A DNA stretch of 64,000 nucleotides from assembly GCF_014876185.1 (NCBI RefSeq), contig NZ_JADALJ010000001.1, positions 62,001 through 126,000 of the forward strand. Direction: 5' to 3'. Under the pieces are notes generated by a model. The model was not told the origin of the DNA. It saw nothing but the letters and a program-made list of their open reading frames with translations, and searched no databases. The position numbers and the translations under genes were made by a program. This DNA is from Rufibacter sp. LB8 (GTDB lineage: Bacteria > Bacteroidota > Bacteroidia > Cytophagales > Hymenobacteraceae). Below, in pieces: positions 8,254 through 15,698 of this stretch; position 1 is the stretch's first letter; every line of letters begins with the position of its first letter.

Positions 8254-9015
8254 TTACAGCAGTTCCTGGCTCAGCGGTTGGGGAAGCAGCAGCAGGTTAA
8301 ACTTCCGGATATAGGCGGTTTGGTCTTGCCACTCTATGCGGTACCAGATGTCTTCCTCGCCCAGAATGGCCACCTTGTGCCCCAGGCTGGCCGTAGCCAC
8401 CAGTCCGGCCCCGGCAGAGGGCGCCGCCATAATGGGCACATGGGCGGTGGTAATAATGCCTTGCTGCCCCAATGAAAGAAAGTTGGCGAAGTAAAACACA
8501 AAGGCCAGGTAGCCTAGAAAGCCCCATTGCCAACTGCGCGCCACAGGCCTTTTCCTGTACCAGCCCATAAGCAGGAACGTAAGGAACACCGCCGCCGCCA
8601 GCAACAAGAGTTCCAGCAGCGTGGCGTAGTACTTGTAGAACTGTGTCTTGAAGAAATCCCAGTCGGTGTAGGCATACCCGGAGAGTTGCTGCTGCTGGCC
8701 CACTTCCTCCATCTTCCGGAGTACCGACCGGCTGGGGTTCTTGCTGTAGTACAGCTGCAGGTAATACATAGACTGGGTGTACTGCTGCAGGCCTTCCTGA
8801 ATGTAGGCCATTTTGAGGAGCATCTGGGGCGTGTAGACTTCGTTTTTGGTCAGTAACCGCTCGTAAACGGCAAAGGCTTGGGTGTATTGACGCTGGGCGT
8901 AGAGAGAATCGGCGTGTTGCAGGTTTTTTGCAGGAGCTTGAGCCAGAACCGGTTGCGCCAGGCAGAGCAGGGCCGCACAAAAAAGCCAGTATAATTTGCG
9001 GAAAATGTTTGGCAT
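8254..9015 (-). CDS. TPR-SH3 membrane protein, BatE-like layout
   Basis: A 253-residue envelope protein: signal peptide (residues 1-26, ending VLAQA), TPR-like helices (about 30-110), two transmembrane segments (LLELLLLAAAVFLTFLLMGW near 134-154 and FLGYLAFVFYFANFLSLG near 166-184), and a C-terminal bacterial SH3-type domain (about 190-245, ending VAILGEEDIWYRIEWQD). This order matches the C-terminal tetratricopeptide/SH3 components that accompany BatABC proteins, but no bat genes are adjacent, so the symbol is withheld. The start codon overlaps the -33 box of the divergent tRNA-Lys promoter, so the two may compete for RNA polymerase. Confidence 0.8.
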   Translation of the reverse strand: MPNIFRKLYWLFCAALLCLAQPVLAQAPAKNLQHADSLYAQRQYTQAFAVYERLLTKNEVYTPQMLLKMAYIQEGLQQYTQSMYYLQLYYSKNPSRSVLRKMEEVGQQQQLSGYAYTDWDFFKTQFYKYYATLLELLLLAAAVFLTFLLMGWYRKRPVARSWQWGFLGYLAFVFYFANFLSLGQQGIITTAHVPIMAAPSAGAGLVATASLGHKVAILGEEDIWYRIEWQDQTAYIRKFNLLLLPQPLSQELL

Positions 9016-9039
9016 TTACAGAAAGGGATTTTACTTTTG
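9008..9039 (+). promoter_or_regulatory. tRNA-Lys promoter
   Basis: A -33 TTTG (9008-9011), a 20-nt spacer and a -7 TACTTTTG (9032-9039) fit the Bacteroidota housekeeping sigma consensus. Transcription would begin about 40 nt before the tRNA. Confidence 0.7.
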
Positions 9040-9083
9040 CATCGCAATTGAGGGTAACGCCCTTCTAAGCAAAGGTAGTAAAA

Positions 9084-9156
9084 GATTCTGTAGCTCAGCT
9101 GGTAGAGCAATACACTTTTAATGTATGGGTCCTGGGTTCGAATCCCAGCGGAATCA
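9084..9156 (+). tRNA. tRNA-Lys(TTT)
   Basis: A 73-nt cloverleaf: acceptor GATTCTG (9084-9090) pairs with CGGAATC (one G-U), the D arm contains AGCTCAGCTGGTAGAGC, the anticodon stem is ATACA/TGTAT with loop CTTTTAA, anticodon TTT at 9117-9119, and the T arm is GGGTTCGAATCCC. No encoded CCA; the discriminator is A9156. The 3' end is reused as the attachment site of the island that follows. The original terminator now appears to lie at 14788, beyond the island. Confidence 0.97.
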
Positions 9157-9160
9157 CTTT
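9144..9160. other. attL (tRNA side)
   Basis: CCCAGCGGAATCACTTT covers the 3' T-arm/acceptor of tRNA-Lys plus four following bases. It is matched at 14766-14782. Confidence 0.85.
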
Positions 9161-9174
9161 TTAAATTATCTCTT

Positions 9175-9210
9175 AGCCTGTAAGTCATTGATTTACAGGC
9201 TTTTATTTTT
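9175..9210 (+). terminator. Island-supplied terminator for tRNA-Lys
   Basis: Stem AGCCTGTAA / TTACAGGCT with TTTTATTTTT, 18 bp after the tRNA and inside the island. It can replace the terminator displaced to 14788. Confidence 0.75.
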
Positions 9211-9222
9211 GGTATGAATTTC

Positions 9223-9249
9223 TTCGTACCGCAATTCTTCGTACCGTAA
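9223..9249. promoter_or_regulatory. Integrase arm-type repeats, left end
   Basis: TTCGTACCGCAA (9223-9234) and TTCGTACCGTAA (9238-9249), period 15. The same two 12-mers, also at 15-bp period and in the same orientation, occur at 14670-14696. Two inverted relatives (TTACGGTACG at 9270 and ACCGTACCGT at 9291) follow. Confidence 0.6.
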
Positions 9250-9392
9250 TATTCCCTTTTTAACACTTTTTACGGTACGTTCCCGTTTTTACCGTACCGT
9301 CCCATTATCAAACCATTTCATGGATGCTTGTATGAGTTGGTTTGGGGTTTGGCTTTTTAAGCGTTCTAAGACACTTTGGGTACTAGAGGCGT

Positions 9393-10394
9393 TTACTGAT
9401 GGGTGAGCAGTTTTAAAATCGTCTGGTAGGCCGTTGAGCACGTTTCATTAGGTATCAAGGTGGCGCTTACCAATACCTCAGCAACCTTCTTCATTATTCT
9501 GCTCAACTTTACGTCACCAAACTGAGTTCTTAGGTACTCTCTTGTTTGGTTTAAGTCAAACTTATTCTCCTTTAGAGCAAGGTAATAGGACAACTGGTTC
9601 ATGTTTTTAGGTTTATACTGCTCTTGGTGGTTCGGTTCGGTGTCCTTGAAAACCTTCTGAACCATATTAGCCACTACTGGCACTTCAGAATCTAAGACTG
9701 CTTTAAAGGTAGGTCTCACATCCTTAGTTAGTTTTAGATGGTGGCGCACCATGTGAGCACTATTAAATTTCACCTCAAACCTAACCTTCCCTTTTAATGC
9801 TTGCTGGAATCTGTGTCGGTCTTCAGAAGATAATGAGTTTAGGTACGCTTGGTTTGCCTTTATCTCGGGGTTAAGTTGTTCTACCTCTTTATCATATATT
9901 GATAGGTAATCTATGTACTTCCTGCTAAGGTTATTCTTCTTCATGTAAAATGAGCATTCCTTACCACCATGCTTGTAGCACCTCTTTGGAATCTTATAGG
10001 CCATTTGCTTTTTAGCAAGCGTGTATAGGTATCCTATAGCATCTGAAGGGCTGTCCACAGTTACATCCTGTGTCACCTCTCCCTTTTGGAATATGCTCTC
10101 TTCCAACTCAGCAGATGATATGCTTACAACCTTTGATACTTCCCTGTACATATCTGAAAATGTGTCCAAGGTAATAAGTCCTAATGCTTTTGCTTTTAAG
10201 AATTTGCTTGAGAGCGTGATTCTAGTGAAGCTTCTCTGGTAGTCTATGGTGATGCTCATTCCTACCTGTTGATGTGACAGCTGAAGCAATTCGCCAGTGT
10301 TGCTGTAGGTTTTTTTGCAGTCATACTGGTGATTGAAGTCAAGTGCTTTGTTTAGACCAAGAGTTATCTTGTCATAAGAGTTAACGGGTTTCAT
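9393..10394 (-). CDS. Replication-initiation-like protein (gene II/X-like)
   Basis: A 333-residue soluble protein. The segment KVRFEVKFNSAHMVRHHLKL (about residues 203-222) resembles the LRFEVR block of filamentous-phage/plasmid rolling-circle replication proteins (gpII/X type). The N-terminal half contains paired beta-strand segments and one short Cys pair (CYKHGGKECSF). I see no unambiguous HUH pair, so the assignment is by resemblance only. It is transcribed towards tRNA-Lys, opposite to the metal operon. The ATG at 10394 is followed upstream by a 9-bp dyad (10411-10442) that could be an operator. On a small integrative element, such a protein would allow replication of the excised circle. 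Confidence 0.5.
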   Translation of the reverse strand: MKPVNSYDKITLGLNKALDFNHQYDCKKTYSNTGELLQLSHQQVGMSITIDYQRSFTRITLSSKFLKAKALGLITLDTFSDMYREVSKVVSISSAELEESIFQKGEVTQDVTVDSPSDAIGYLYTLAKKQMAYKIPKRCYKHGGKECSFYMKKNNLSRKYIDYLSIYDKEVEQLNPEIKANQAYLNSLSSEDRHRFQQALKGKVRFEVKFNSAHMVRHHLKLTKDVRPTFKAVLDSEVPVVANMVQKVFKDTEPNHQEQYKPKNMNQLSYYLALKENKFDLNQTREYLRTQFGDVKLSRIMKKVAEVLVSATLIPNETCSTAYQTILKLLTHQ

Positions 10395-10931
10395 GTTTAA
10401 AATTTTAATTCCTTATGAGCATCTTAGTTTAAACTCATAAGGTTGTTATACTATGGAACAAAAATGGCCCCTTTGTTCCTATAATTATAAAAGGGTACAT
10501 GCCTATAGACCTTTTGTGGGGTAACAGGCCAATCATATGTTTTAGAAAATCTAAATAAAAAGCGAATTAAAAAAATCCTATAACAAAACTGGAAAAATTA
10601 TAAAAATTATGTATGTGTAGTAGGGCGTTAGTTTTTTTGAAATGGGTTTTCAGCAAGTGGCGGGATACATTAGTTGTCGGTGTATTTACAAGATAATGCA
10701 GGAAGAGGGCTGGGAGAGGGTTTTTATAACCGTGGCGGAGTGGGTCTCTTTCGGGCTGGTGAGTTCAAACACCCTATGATTTGCCGTCTGTAAACGTTCT
10801 GCAGTGACTTTTATAGAATAAAAGTGCAAATCTTGCTAAGTAAAGAGGGATTAAAGTACGTGAAGGTACTCAAGTATTGCGTTTTAGAGTATATAAAAAA
10901 TACTATATTAAGAAAGATTAAATAAGTTCTT
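10395..10931. other. Island spacer with dyad, possible origin
   Basis: A 537-bp AT-rich region without an ORF, between the Rep-like gene and the serine recombinase. It contains the inverted repeat CCTTATGAG (10411-10419) / CTCATAAGG (10434-10442) just upstream of the Rep-like start. The remainder is unpatterned; if the element replicates, an origin would most likely lie here. Confidence 0.45.
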
Positions 10932-11609
10932 TTACTGGGCACTCTTGTATAATCTCATTGCTTGAGTAGCTTGGAAGGTGCCACCCTTGCTAGTCTTAAA
11001 AGCTCCTTTATTTAGTTCATCTGCAATTTCTCTCCAAGTAAGGTTTTGGAAGTCCCGTAATGATTTTACCAATGCTTGGGCTTTTCTGTTGTTAAGGTTT
11101 GATTTTGCTTTTCCCTTTATTGCTACGATTCCTGCTGGTGATGCCTTGCCACTCCTGAAGGCTTCAGATGGTTTTCTCCATTCACCGTGTATTTTTCTCT
11201 TTTCGTCAAGGGCTGCTTTGGTGCGTAAGCTTATAAGTTGACGTTCTCTGTCGGCTATCGCCATGAACAAGGTCAAGGAAAATTTATCAAGGTTAGGCAT
11301 GTCACAGCTCTCCAAGCGCTCTTCCAGTTCCGCATAGATTTGTAAGGCTTGTTCTGTTGTTCTAGATAAACGGTCTACTTTCGCAACCACCAAGGTAGCA
11401 TTGCGTTGCTTACATAATTTGATAGCTTCTAACAGCATTGGTCTGTTGGTTATCTCTTTGCCACTTACCGTTTCAACAAATTCTTTGATTGGTTCTTGAG
11501 AGTAAAAGTGTTTAACGTAAGTACGTTGTGCCTCTAAGCCTAGACCGCTTTCACCTTGTCTCTTGGTTGATACTCTGTAGTAGACAACTATATCCTTTAA
11601 ATCTCTCAT
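10932..11609 (-). CDS. Serine recombinase (resolvase/invertase family)
   Basis: A 225-residue site-specific recombinase. The catalytic N-terminal domain starts YYRVSTKRQGESGLGLEAQ, giving the nucleophile Ser near residue 14. Arg-rich active-site segments (KVDRLSRTTEQALQ; FMAIADRERQLIS) follow. A compact HTH lies at about residues 170-215 (LTWREIADELN). Length fits the small resolvase/invertase group, not the large integrases. On this island it could resolve dimers or invert a segment; I see no paired inverted sites nearby. It is transcribed divergently from the ArsR operon across a 142-bp spacer. Confidence 0.9.
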   Translation of the reverse strand: MRDLKDIVVYYRVSTKRQGESGLGLEAQRTYVKHFYSQEPIKEFVETVSGKEITNRPMLLEAIKLCKQRNATLVVAKVDRLSRTTEQALQIYAELEERLESCDMPNLDKFSLTLFMAIADRERQLISLRTKAALDEKRKIHGEWRKPSEAFRSGKASPAGIVAIKGKAKSNLNNRKAQALVKSLRDFQNLTWREIADELNKGAFKTSKGGTFQATQAMRLYKSAQ

Positions 11610-11712
11610 GTTACAAAATCTCTACGCTCGTTGTAGTTATGTAACAAATATAGTGAAAATAAGATATACAAAAAGAGTATTTAAGTTTTTTCTTAAATAA
11701 TAAATTTGTTCT

Positions 11713-11720
11713 TACCTTTG
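11713..11720 (+). promoter_or_regulatory. Candidate -7 box of the metal operon
   Basis: TACCTTTG, 32 bp before the ArsR start. The -33 region is only a T-run. CTGACA at 11724 and 11745 may be half-sites for the ArsR protein. Confidence 0.45.
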
Positions 11721-11751
11721 TGCCTGACATAATTAAAGTCGCATCTGACAA

Positions 11752-12135
11752 ATGAAGCAAACTAGTAGTTCTTCGTGTATAAGAGTGTATGCTGACGAGA
11801 GCCAAATAAATTCCTGTAAAAGAAAATTAGAGGACTTGGCCGACTCATTGCACCATGTTGCAAACACCTTGAACCTAGCAGGGAATGAAGTTCGCTTTAA
11901 AATACTTTTTCTTCTAAAAGAAGAAGGTGAACTGTGTCCATGCGATATAAGTGATATTCTGGCAATGACCGTTCCAGCTGTGTCACAACACCTGCGGAAG
12001 TTAAAGGAAGGCAACCTCGTTAACACTAAAAAGGTAGCCCAAACAGTGTACTACTCCCTTGCGCCTGAAGCAGAATTGCACCTGCATCCGCATTTAGCAT
12101 TTATCACCCAAACAAAAGTTGATAAGGTTTTATGA
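11752..12135 (+). CDS. ArsR/SmtB-family metal-responsive repressor
   Basis: A 127-residue winged-helix DNA-binding protein. The metal-sensing motif ELCPCDISDIL (Cys62, Cys64) in the alpha-3 helix corresponds to the classic ELCVCDL site, and the recognition helix is TVPAVSQHLRKLKEG. The N-terminus adds two more cysteines (Cys9, Cys22) that could join the site. Its stop overlaps the merTP start (ATGA), so the regulator and transporter are co-transcribed and probably translationally coupled. In the family, metal binding releases the repressor from its own promoter, here most likely the element at 11713. Confidence 0.92.
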   Translation: MKQTSSSSCIRVYADESQINSCKRKLEDLADSLHHVANTLNLAGNEVRFKILFLLKEEGELCPCDISDILAMTVPAVSQHLRKLKEGNLVNTKKVAQTVYYSLAPEAELHLHPHLAFITQTKVDKVL

Positions 12136-12767
12136 AACAAAAACGAGTCTCTTTAAGAAGTCAGGATGCGTCAGAAGGGAAGGTTTGGTTGGGAACTGGT
12201 TTGCTTGCAGCGTTAGCGGCTTCAATGTGTTGTATTACGCCACTGCTTGCTTTGGTAGCTGGAACTAGTGGTGTTGCCGCCTCTTTTTCATGGCTTGAGC
12301 CATTAAGACCTTTCTTGATTGGCTTAACCATACTTGTATTAGGGTTTGCTTGGTACAAAAATCTTAACCCAGCTGTAAAACCTGATTGTGATTGTGATTT
12401 AACCTCAAAACCTAAATTTATGCAAACCAAATTATTCCTGTCTATCATTACCATGTTTGCCGTTGCTATGCTGGCTTTCCCATCTTATGCCCATGTTTTC
12501 TATTCCCAAGCGCCAGTACAACAGGTTGGTGCTAAGAAAGGAAGTGTTCAGGCTGTTGAGTTAAAGATAACTGGCATGACTTGTAGTGCCTGTGAAGGAC
12601 ACGTTAACGGTGAGGTAAATAAACTGAAAGGTATTCAGAAAGTGGAAACCTCTTATGCAAATGGCAATACAACTGTTTGGTTTGATAAGACCATAACAGA
12701 TGTAAAACAGATAGAAAATGCGGTAAAAGCTACTGGATATAAAGTGACTGCAATCAATAAAAAGTAG
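12132..12767 (+). CDS. merTP: Mercuric transport protein, MerT-MerP fusion
   Basis: An inner-membrane metal importer of 211 residues joining MerT and MerP. TM1 carries the vicinal pair SMCC (Cys33-Cys34). TM2 (FLIGLTILVLGFAW) and a cytoplasmic pair DCDCD (Cys86, Cys88) follow, then TM3 (about 100-120). The C-terminal HMA domain has GMTCSAC (Cys151, Cys154) for periplasmic capture. In the family, Hg(II) passes from the HMA domain to the TM1 cysteines and then to the cytoplasmic pair for reduction by MerA. No merA is present on this island or elsewhere in the window, so import would not be matched by detoxification unless merA is elsewhere. Confidence 0.9.
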   Translation: MKQKRVSLRSQDASEGKVWLGTGLLAALAASMCCITPLLALVAGTSGVAASFSWLEPLRPFLIGLTILVLGFAWYKNLNPAVKPDCDCDLTSKPKFMQTKLFLSIITMFAVAMLAFPSYAHVFYSQAPVQQVGAKKGSVQAVELKITGMTCSACEGHVNGEVNKLKGIQKVETSYANGNTTVWFDKTITDVKQIENAVKATGYKVTAINKK

Positions 12768-12980
12768 ATGTCAACAGTTATACTTGTATCGAAGATTACA
12801 TGTCCTAATTGTGGACATCAAAAAGAAGAGCAGATGCCTACGGATGCCTGTCAGTATTTTTACCAATGTGACCACTGTAAGGAAGTATTGAAGCCTAAGC
12901 TTGGAGACTGTTGCGTCTTTTGTAGTTACGCCACCGTTCCATGTCCACCAATCCAAGAAGGTAGTAGTTGCTGTGGATAG
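12768..12980 (+). CDS. GDCCVxC-domain small protein
   Basis: A 70-residue Cys-rich protein that starts at the base after the merTP stop, so it is part of the same operon. A zinc-ribbon-like set (CPNCG at 12-16, Cys28, CDHC at 34-37) precedes the diagnostic GDCCVFC motif (Cys48, 49, 52) with a further CP at 59-60. The family is recognised in mercury operons as a short partner of MerT/MerP, and its biochemical role is not established; metal handover is a reasonable inference. Confidence 0.9.
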   Translation: MSTVILVSKITCPNCGHQKEEQMPTDACQYFYQCDHCKEVLKPKLGDCCVFCSYATVPCPPIQEGSSCCG

Positions 12981-13014
12981 TGTTGGATTTGCTTTAAAAA
13001 GGTTATAAATAATA

Positions 13015-13056
13015 AAGGGAAGGTAGCATCTTAATTAATGCTAACTTCCCTTTTTT
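13015..13056. terminator. Terminator between convergent genes
   Basis: Stem AAGGGAAGGTAGCAT / ATGCTAACTTCCCTT with one mismatch, followed by T6 on the plus strand. It ends the metal operon and lies 7 bp from the integrase stop. Confidence 0.88.
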
Positions 13057-13062
13057 GTTTAG

Positions 13063-14649
13063 TTAAAGGTTGGTGTTAGTGCTGTCTTGATGTTCTCTTA
13101 CTTTTCTGAGAACGCTTTCTTTAACCTTGAAAGGGTTTTTAGATATATATTTCTTGAGTTCTGTGATGCTCTTGCTACCCAGTATGACAAGGATTTCTTG
13201 TTCGGAAAGCCCTAACTCAAAATGCCAGTTGGTGACTGCTGACCGCCTGTTGGAGTGACTACTGTACAGGTCATGTTTCAGTCTTTCAAACTTAAACTCT
13301 TCTCTGAATTTATATCTATAGAAGGTGATTGGTGTCTGATGTATATCATGGTGTTGGTTCATGTGTTTAAGCACGACCTTGATAAGTTTATTAAACTCCT
13401 GCTCCTGTATGATATTTAAGTTGTACTCATACTTCTTTAGTATAAGTTCTATTCTTGAGTCTAGCTGTAGTGGTATGTAGTAATTTCCCTTGTTTTTCAG
13501 CGTTTTAGCTTCTAACGCTTTGTCTCTCTTTAATATGTCGAGGTTGAATCTGCTGCGTTTGATGTCACTTATCCTCAATCCCGTAAGCGTGCCAAAAACT
13601 GCAATGTCCTGTACTAACCTCCAAGGCTTATTTTCCAGACCTTTTACTTCTGGCATCTGATACTCCCAAAGCATGTTTATCTCTTGAGGGTCTAGGGAAA
13701 TGATTTCCTTTTCCTCACTTAAGACTTTGTAATCCTTGTAACGCTCATTTACAGTTATATCGCATTCCTTCTCGCACCAACCAAGGAAGGTAGTTAGCCG
13801 CTTGACATGGCTTCCAAAGCTGTTGTTGTACAAGTCATTTTCATTTATACCATCACGTTTTCCGTACATCAACCACCTGCCGTAGCTTTTGTAGAAGTCC
13901 TGATTGAAATTATCCCACGTGAGTGCTATATCTGTCTGAAGGGAAAACTCAAGAATGGTGTTTAACCAGCTTCTCCTTTGCTTTCTTGTGCTTTCCGATA
14001 TGTCGGTTGACTCTTCTATGAAAATATCTGCATACCGCTTAAAATCCAAATAGGCCATTCGAGTGTCATTGGACTTGAATTGGGGCGTGAGAATCCTGAT
14101 GTAATCCAAGGCATAGATTTGAGTTACTATGTGGTCGTTACCATGTATGTCTTGGATGACTGTCGGCTCTCCATGCTTTTGCATCAACTTCTTATGCCAT
14201 TGAGAGTCTATGTCAGTTCTTAGGAACTCTTTCAGGGACATGTCTTTGATGGGTTTTAAGTTCCTATACCTACTTTTGACTGTCTTTTTTCCTTTGCTCT
14301 CAGTTTCCTTTCTCTTTTCTTCCTGTTGTTTGAGGGTGCGCTTATTATGTATGAAAGGGTTCTCGTCATACAATAGCCTTACGTTGTCGGGTGACGGTTT
14401 CGTGAATTTTGATTCTAACGTTTTAGCCAGAGACAAGAGGTGAGAGGATAGCGCATGTATAATTGCGTTGAATGGGGTATGATTCGGGTGTGACTCAAGG
14501 ACTCTGCCGTCTTCCTTGTCAAAATGCTCAGGTAAAATAGTAATCCCTGTGCTAAATGGTTTCCATGCTGATTGGTGGGTGTACTTTACCCAAACTTTAT
14601 ACTCGTTGTTCTTATTCTTATCCTTTAAAAATGCTTTGCATGTAGCCAT
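13063..14649 (-). CDS. Tyrosine recombinase (island integrase)
   Basis: A 528-residue phage-type integrase that would insert and excise the island at tRNA-Lys. It has an N-terminal arm-binding region, a SAM-like core-binding domain (about residues 190-300) and a C-terminal catalytic domain. Catalytic residues visible are Arg359 (TGLRISD), a Lys near 386, His465-x-x-Arg468 (HSNRRSA) and Tyr501 (LKKYIS). The position usually held by His or Trp in LGHxS reads Ser492 (LGSKS), a departure from the consensus. It is encoded at the end far from the tRNA, 118 bp from attR. Paired TTCGTACCG repeats lie just upstream of its start. Confidence 0.93.
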   Translation of the reverse strand: MATCKAFLKDKNKNNEYKVWVKYTHQSAWKPFSTGITILPEHFDKEDGRVLESHPNHTPFNAIIHALSSHLLSLAKTLESKFTKPSPDNVRLLYDENPFIHNKRTLKQQEEKRKETESKGKKTVKSRYRNLKPIKDMSLKEFLRTDIDSQWHKKLMQKHGEPTVIQDIHGNDHIVTQIYALDYIRILTPQFKSNDTRMAYLDFKRYADIFIEESTDISESTRKQRRSWLNTILEFSLQTDIALTWDNFNQDFYKSYGRWLMYGKRDGINENDLYNNSFGSHVKRLTTFLGWCEKECDITVNERYKDYKVLSEEKEIISLDPQEINMLWEYQMPEVKGLENKPWRLVQDIAVFGTLTGLRISDIKRSRFNLDILKRDKALEAKTLKNKGNYYIPLQLDSRIELILKKYEYNLNIIQEQEFNKLIKVVLKHMNQHHDIHQTPITFYRYKFREEFKFERLKHDLYSSHSNRRSAVTNWHFELGLSEQEILVILGSKSITELKKYISKNPFKVKESVLRKVREHQDSTNTNL

Positions 14650-14669
14650 GTTAATTATCCATCTTAAAT

Positions 14670-14696
14670 TTCGTACCGTAAGGTTTCGTACCGCAA
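14670..14696. promoter_or_regulatory. Integrase arm-type repeats, right end
   Basis: TTCGTACCGTAA (14670-14681) and TTCGTACCGCAA (14685-14696), the same two 12-mers as at the left end in swapped order and with the same 15-bp period. They also overlap the likely integrase promoter, suggesting autoregulation. Confidence 0.6.
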
Positions 14697-14765
14697 ATGT
14701 GCATTAAAACAGCCATTAAATAGCTTTTTTGCAGTAAAAACCTTTTAAAGTACGGAAATCGTGAC

Positions 14766-14782
14766 CCCAGCGGGATCACTTT
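14766..14782. other. attR
   Basis: CCCAGCGGGATCACTTT, identical to attL except G for A at 14774. Confidence 0.85.
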
Positions 14783-14787
14783 CTTTT

Positions 14788-14832
14788 AAACGAAAAGCCT
14801 CTTTGCATCGCGCAAAGAGGCTTTTCGTTTTT
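14788..14832 (+). terminator. Terminator, likely the original tRNA-Lys terminator
   Basis: A 15-bp stem CGAAAAGCCTCTTTG / CAAAGAGGCTTTTCG with T5, just outside attR. No gene on the plus strand ends here now, which fits displacement from the tRNA by the island. Confidence 0.85.
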
Positions 14833-14870
14833 GTCAGGTTGTCACTGCCTGCCTTTTGCCAACGCATAAA

Positions 14871-15383
14871 TCAAGATTGGTTGCCGCGTTGAATTTCATC
14901 CATGACCACTGAGGCCAGGTTCTCCAGTATTTTCTGGTCAACTTCAGTGAAGGTGCGGGGCTCTTTGTCTACCAGGCAGAGGGCGCCAATGTTATAGCCG
15001 TCGGCGGTAGTGAGCGGAGCGGCAGCGTAAAACCGCAAGTTGAAATCACCGGTGACCAAAGGGTTAGACAACAGGCAAGGTTCCTCCAGGGCATTCTCAA
15101 AAACCGTGGAATGGTCCCGCAAAATGGCCAGCGAGCACAGGCTGGTGCCTCTGGGAACCTGGGTGCCCGGCTCCATGCCCACGGCTTGCCTGGTCACAAC
15201 GTAGTCTTTCTCCACCAGGTTGATCAAAGCAATAGGCACGTTGAACATGCGCGAGGCCATGGCCGCAATGTGCTTGAAAGGGCCTTCTTCCTGGTAAGTA
15301 TCTAGAATGTCATAGCTTCTGAGTTTGGCCAGGCGGTCTTGTTCATTGGCTGGTATGATAGGTAATCCGAAGGTATTGTCCAT
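14871..15383 (-). CDS. GAF-domain sensor protein
   Basis: A stand-alone GAF protein of 170 residues. The start at 15383 (MDNTFGLPIIPANEQDRLAKL) is preferred because this is where stand-alone GAF proteins of this type begin; an in-frame ATG at 15464 would add 27 unconserved residues. GAF landmarks include LRSYDILDTYQEE, FNVPIALINLVEKD, PRGTSLCSLAI, FYAAAPLTTADGYNIGALC and DKEPRTF. Ligand unknown; such domains bind small molecules or serve as redox and light sensors. No partner kinase is adjacent. Confidence 0.85.
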   Translation of the reverse strand: MDNTFGLPIIPANEQDRLAKLRSYDILDTYQEEGPFKHIAAMASRMFNVPIALINLVEKDYVVTRQAVGMEPGTQVPRGTSLCSLAILRDHSTVFENALEEPCLLSNPLVTGDFNLRFYAAAPLTTADGYNIGALCLVDKEPRTFTEVDQKILENLASVVMDEIQRGNQS

Positions 15384-15617
15384 CTGGGCTTTTAAAATCT
15401 GGGCGGGTTCTCTGGTGCGTTTCTGGGAAATGCATGCTTCTGAGAAGGAACCCTGTTTGGCCAAAGGCCGAAGAACCCGTACTCTCTCTAACCTTTATAA
15501 AACCAACAAGGTTCTTTTCTGCTTTGTTTTAAGCCAGGCATACATAGTTTTTGGTTTGTACAAAGGAGGCAAGTGGTTGGCCTTCAGAGAAGTGGCTGTT
15601 TTTTCTGGCGCAAATAG

Positions 15618-15660
15618 AAACGCCTGCCACCTCAAGATTTCTTGACGCGGCAGGCGTTTT
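15618..15660 (-). terminator. Hairpin between GAF and pectate lyase genes
   Basis: Outer stem AAACGCCTGCC / GGCAGGCGTTT with an inner CAAG/CTTG stem. T-runs are short (3-4), so it is a weak terminator. On the minus strand it follows the pectate lyase stop at 15699. Confidence 0.6.
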
Positions 15661-15698
15661 AAGCGCTATCTATCGGGCTATATGGCCCAGGCGTTCAA

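Larger units (their letters stand above)
9144..14782. mobile_element. Integrative island in tRNA-Lys
   Basis: A 5.6-kb AT-rich segment between two copies of a 17-bp sequence (9144-9160 and 14766-14782, one mismatch), the left being the tRNA 3' end. It encodes a Rep-like protein, a serine recombinase, a metal-transport operon and a tyrosine integrase. No conjugation genes and no P palindromes occur inside. It is best viewed as a small integrative element that would need a helper for transfer. Confidence 0.85.

Noticed and set aside
9084-9156. Functional link of tRNA-Lys with lysS as a co-regulated pair
   Set aside because: They are 7.5 kb apart on opposite strands with separate promoters and unrelated genes between.
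10932-11609. Serine recombinase as a DNA invertase controlling the island
   Set aside because: No pair of inverted crossover sites bracketing a promoter was visible.
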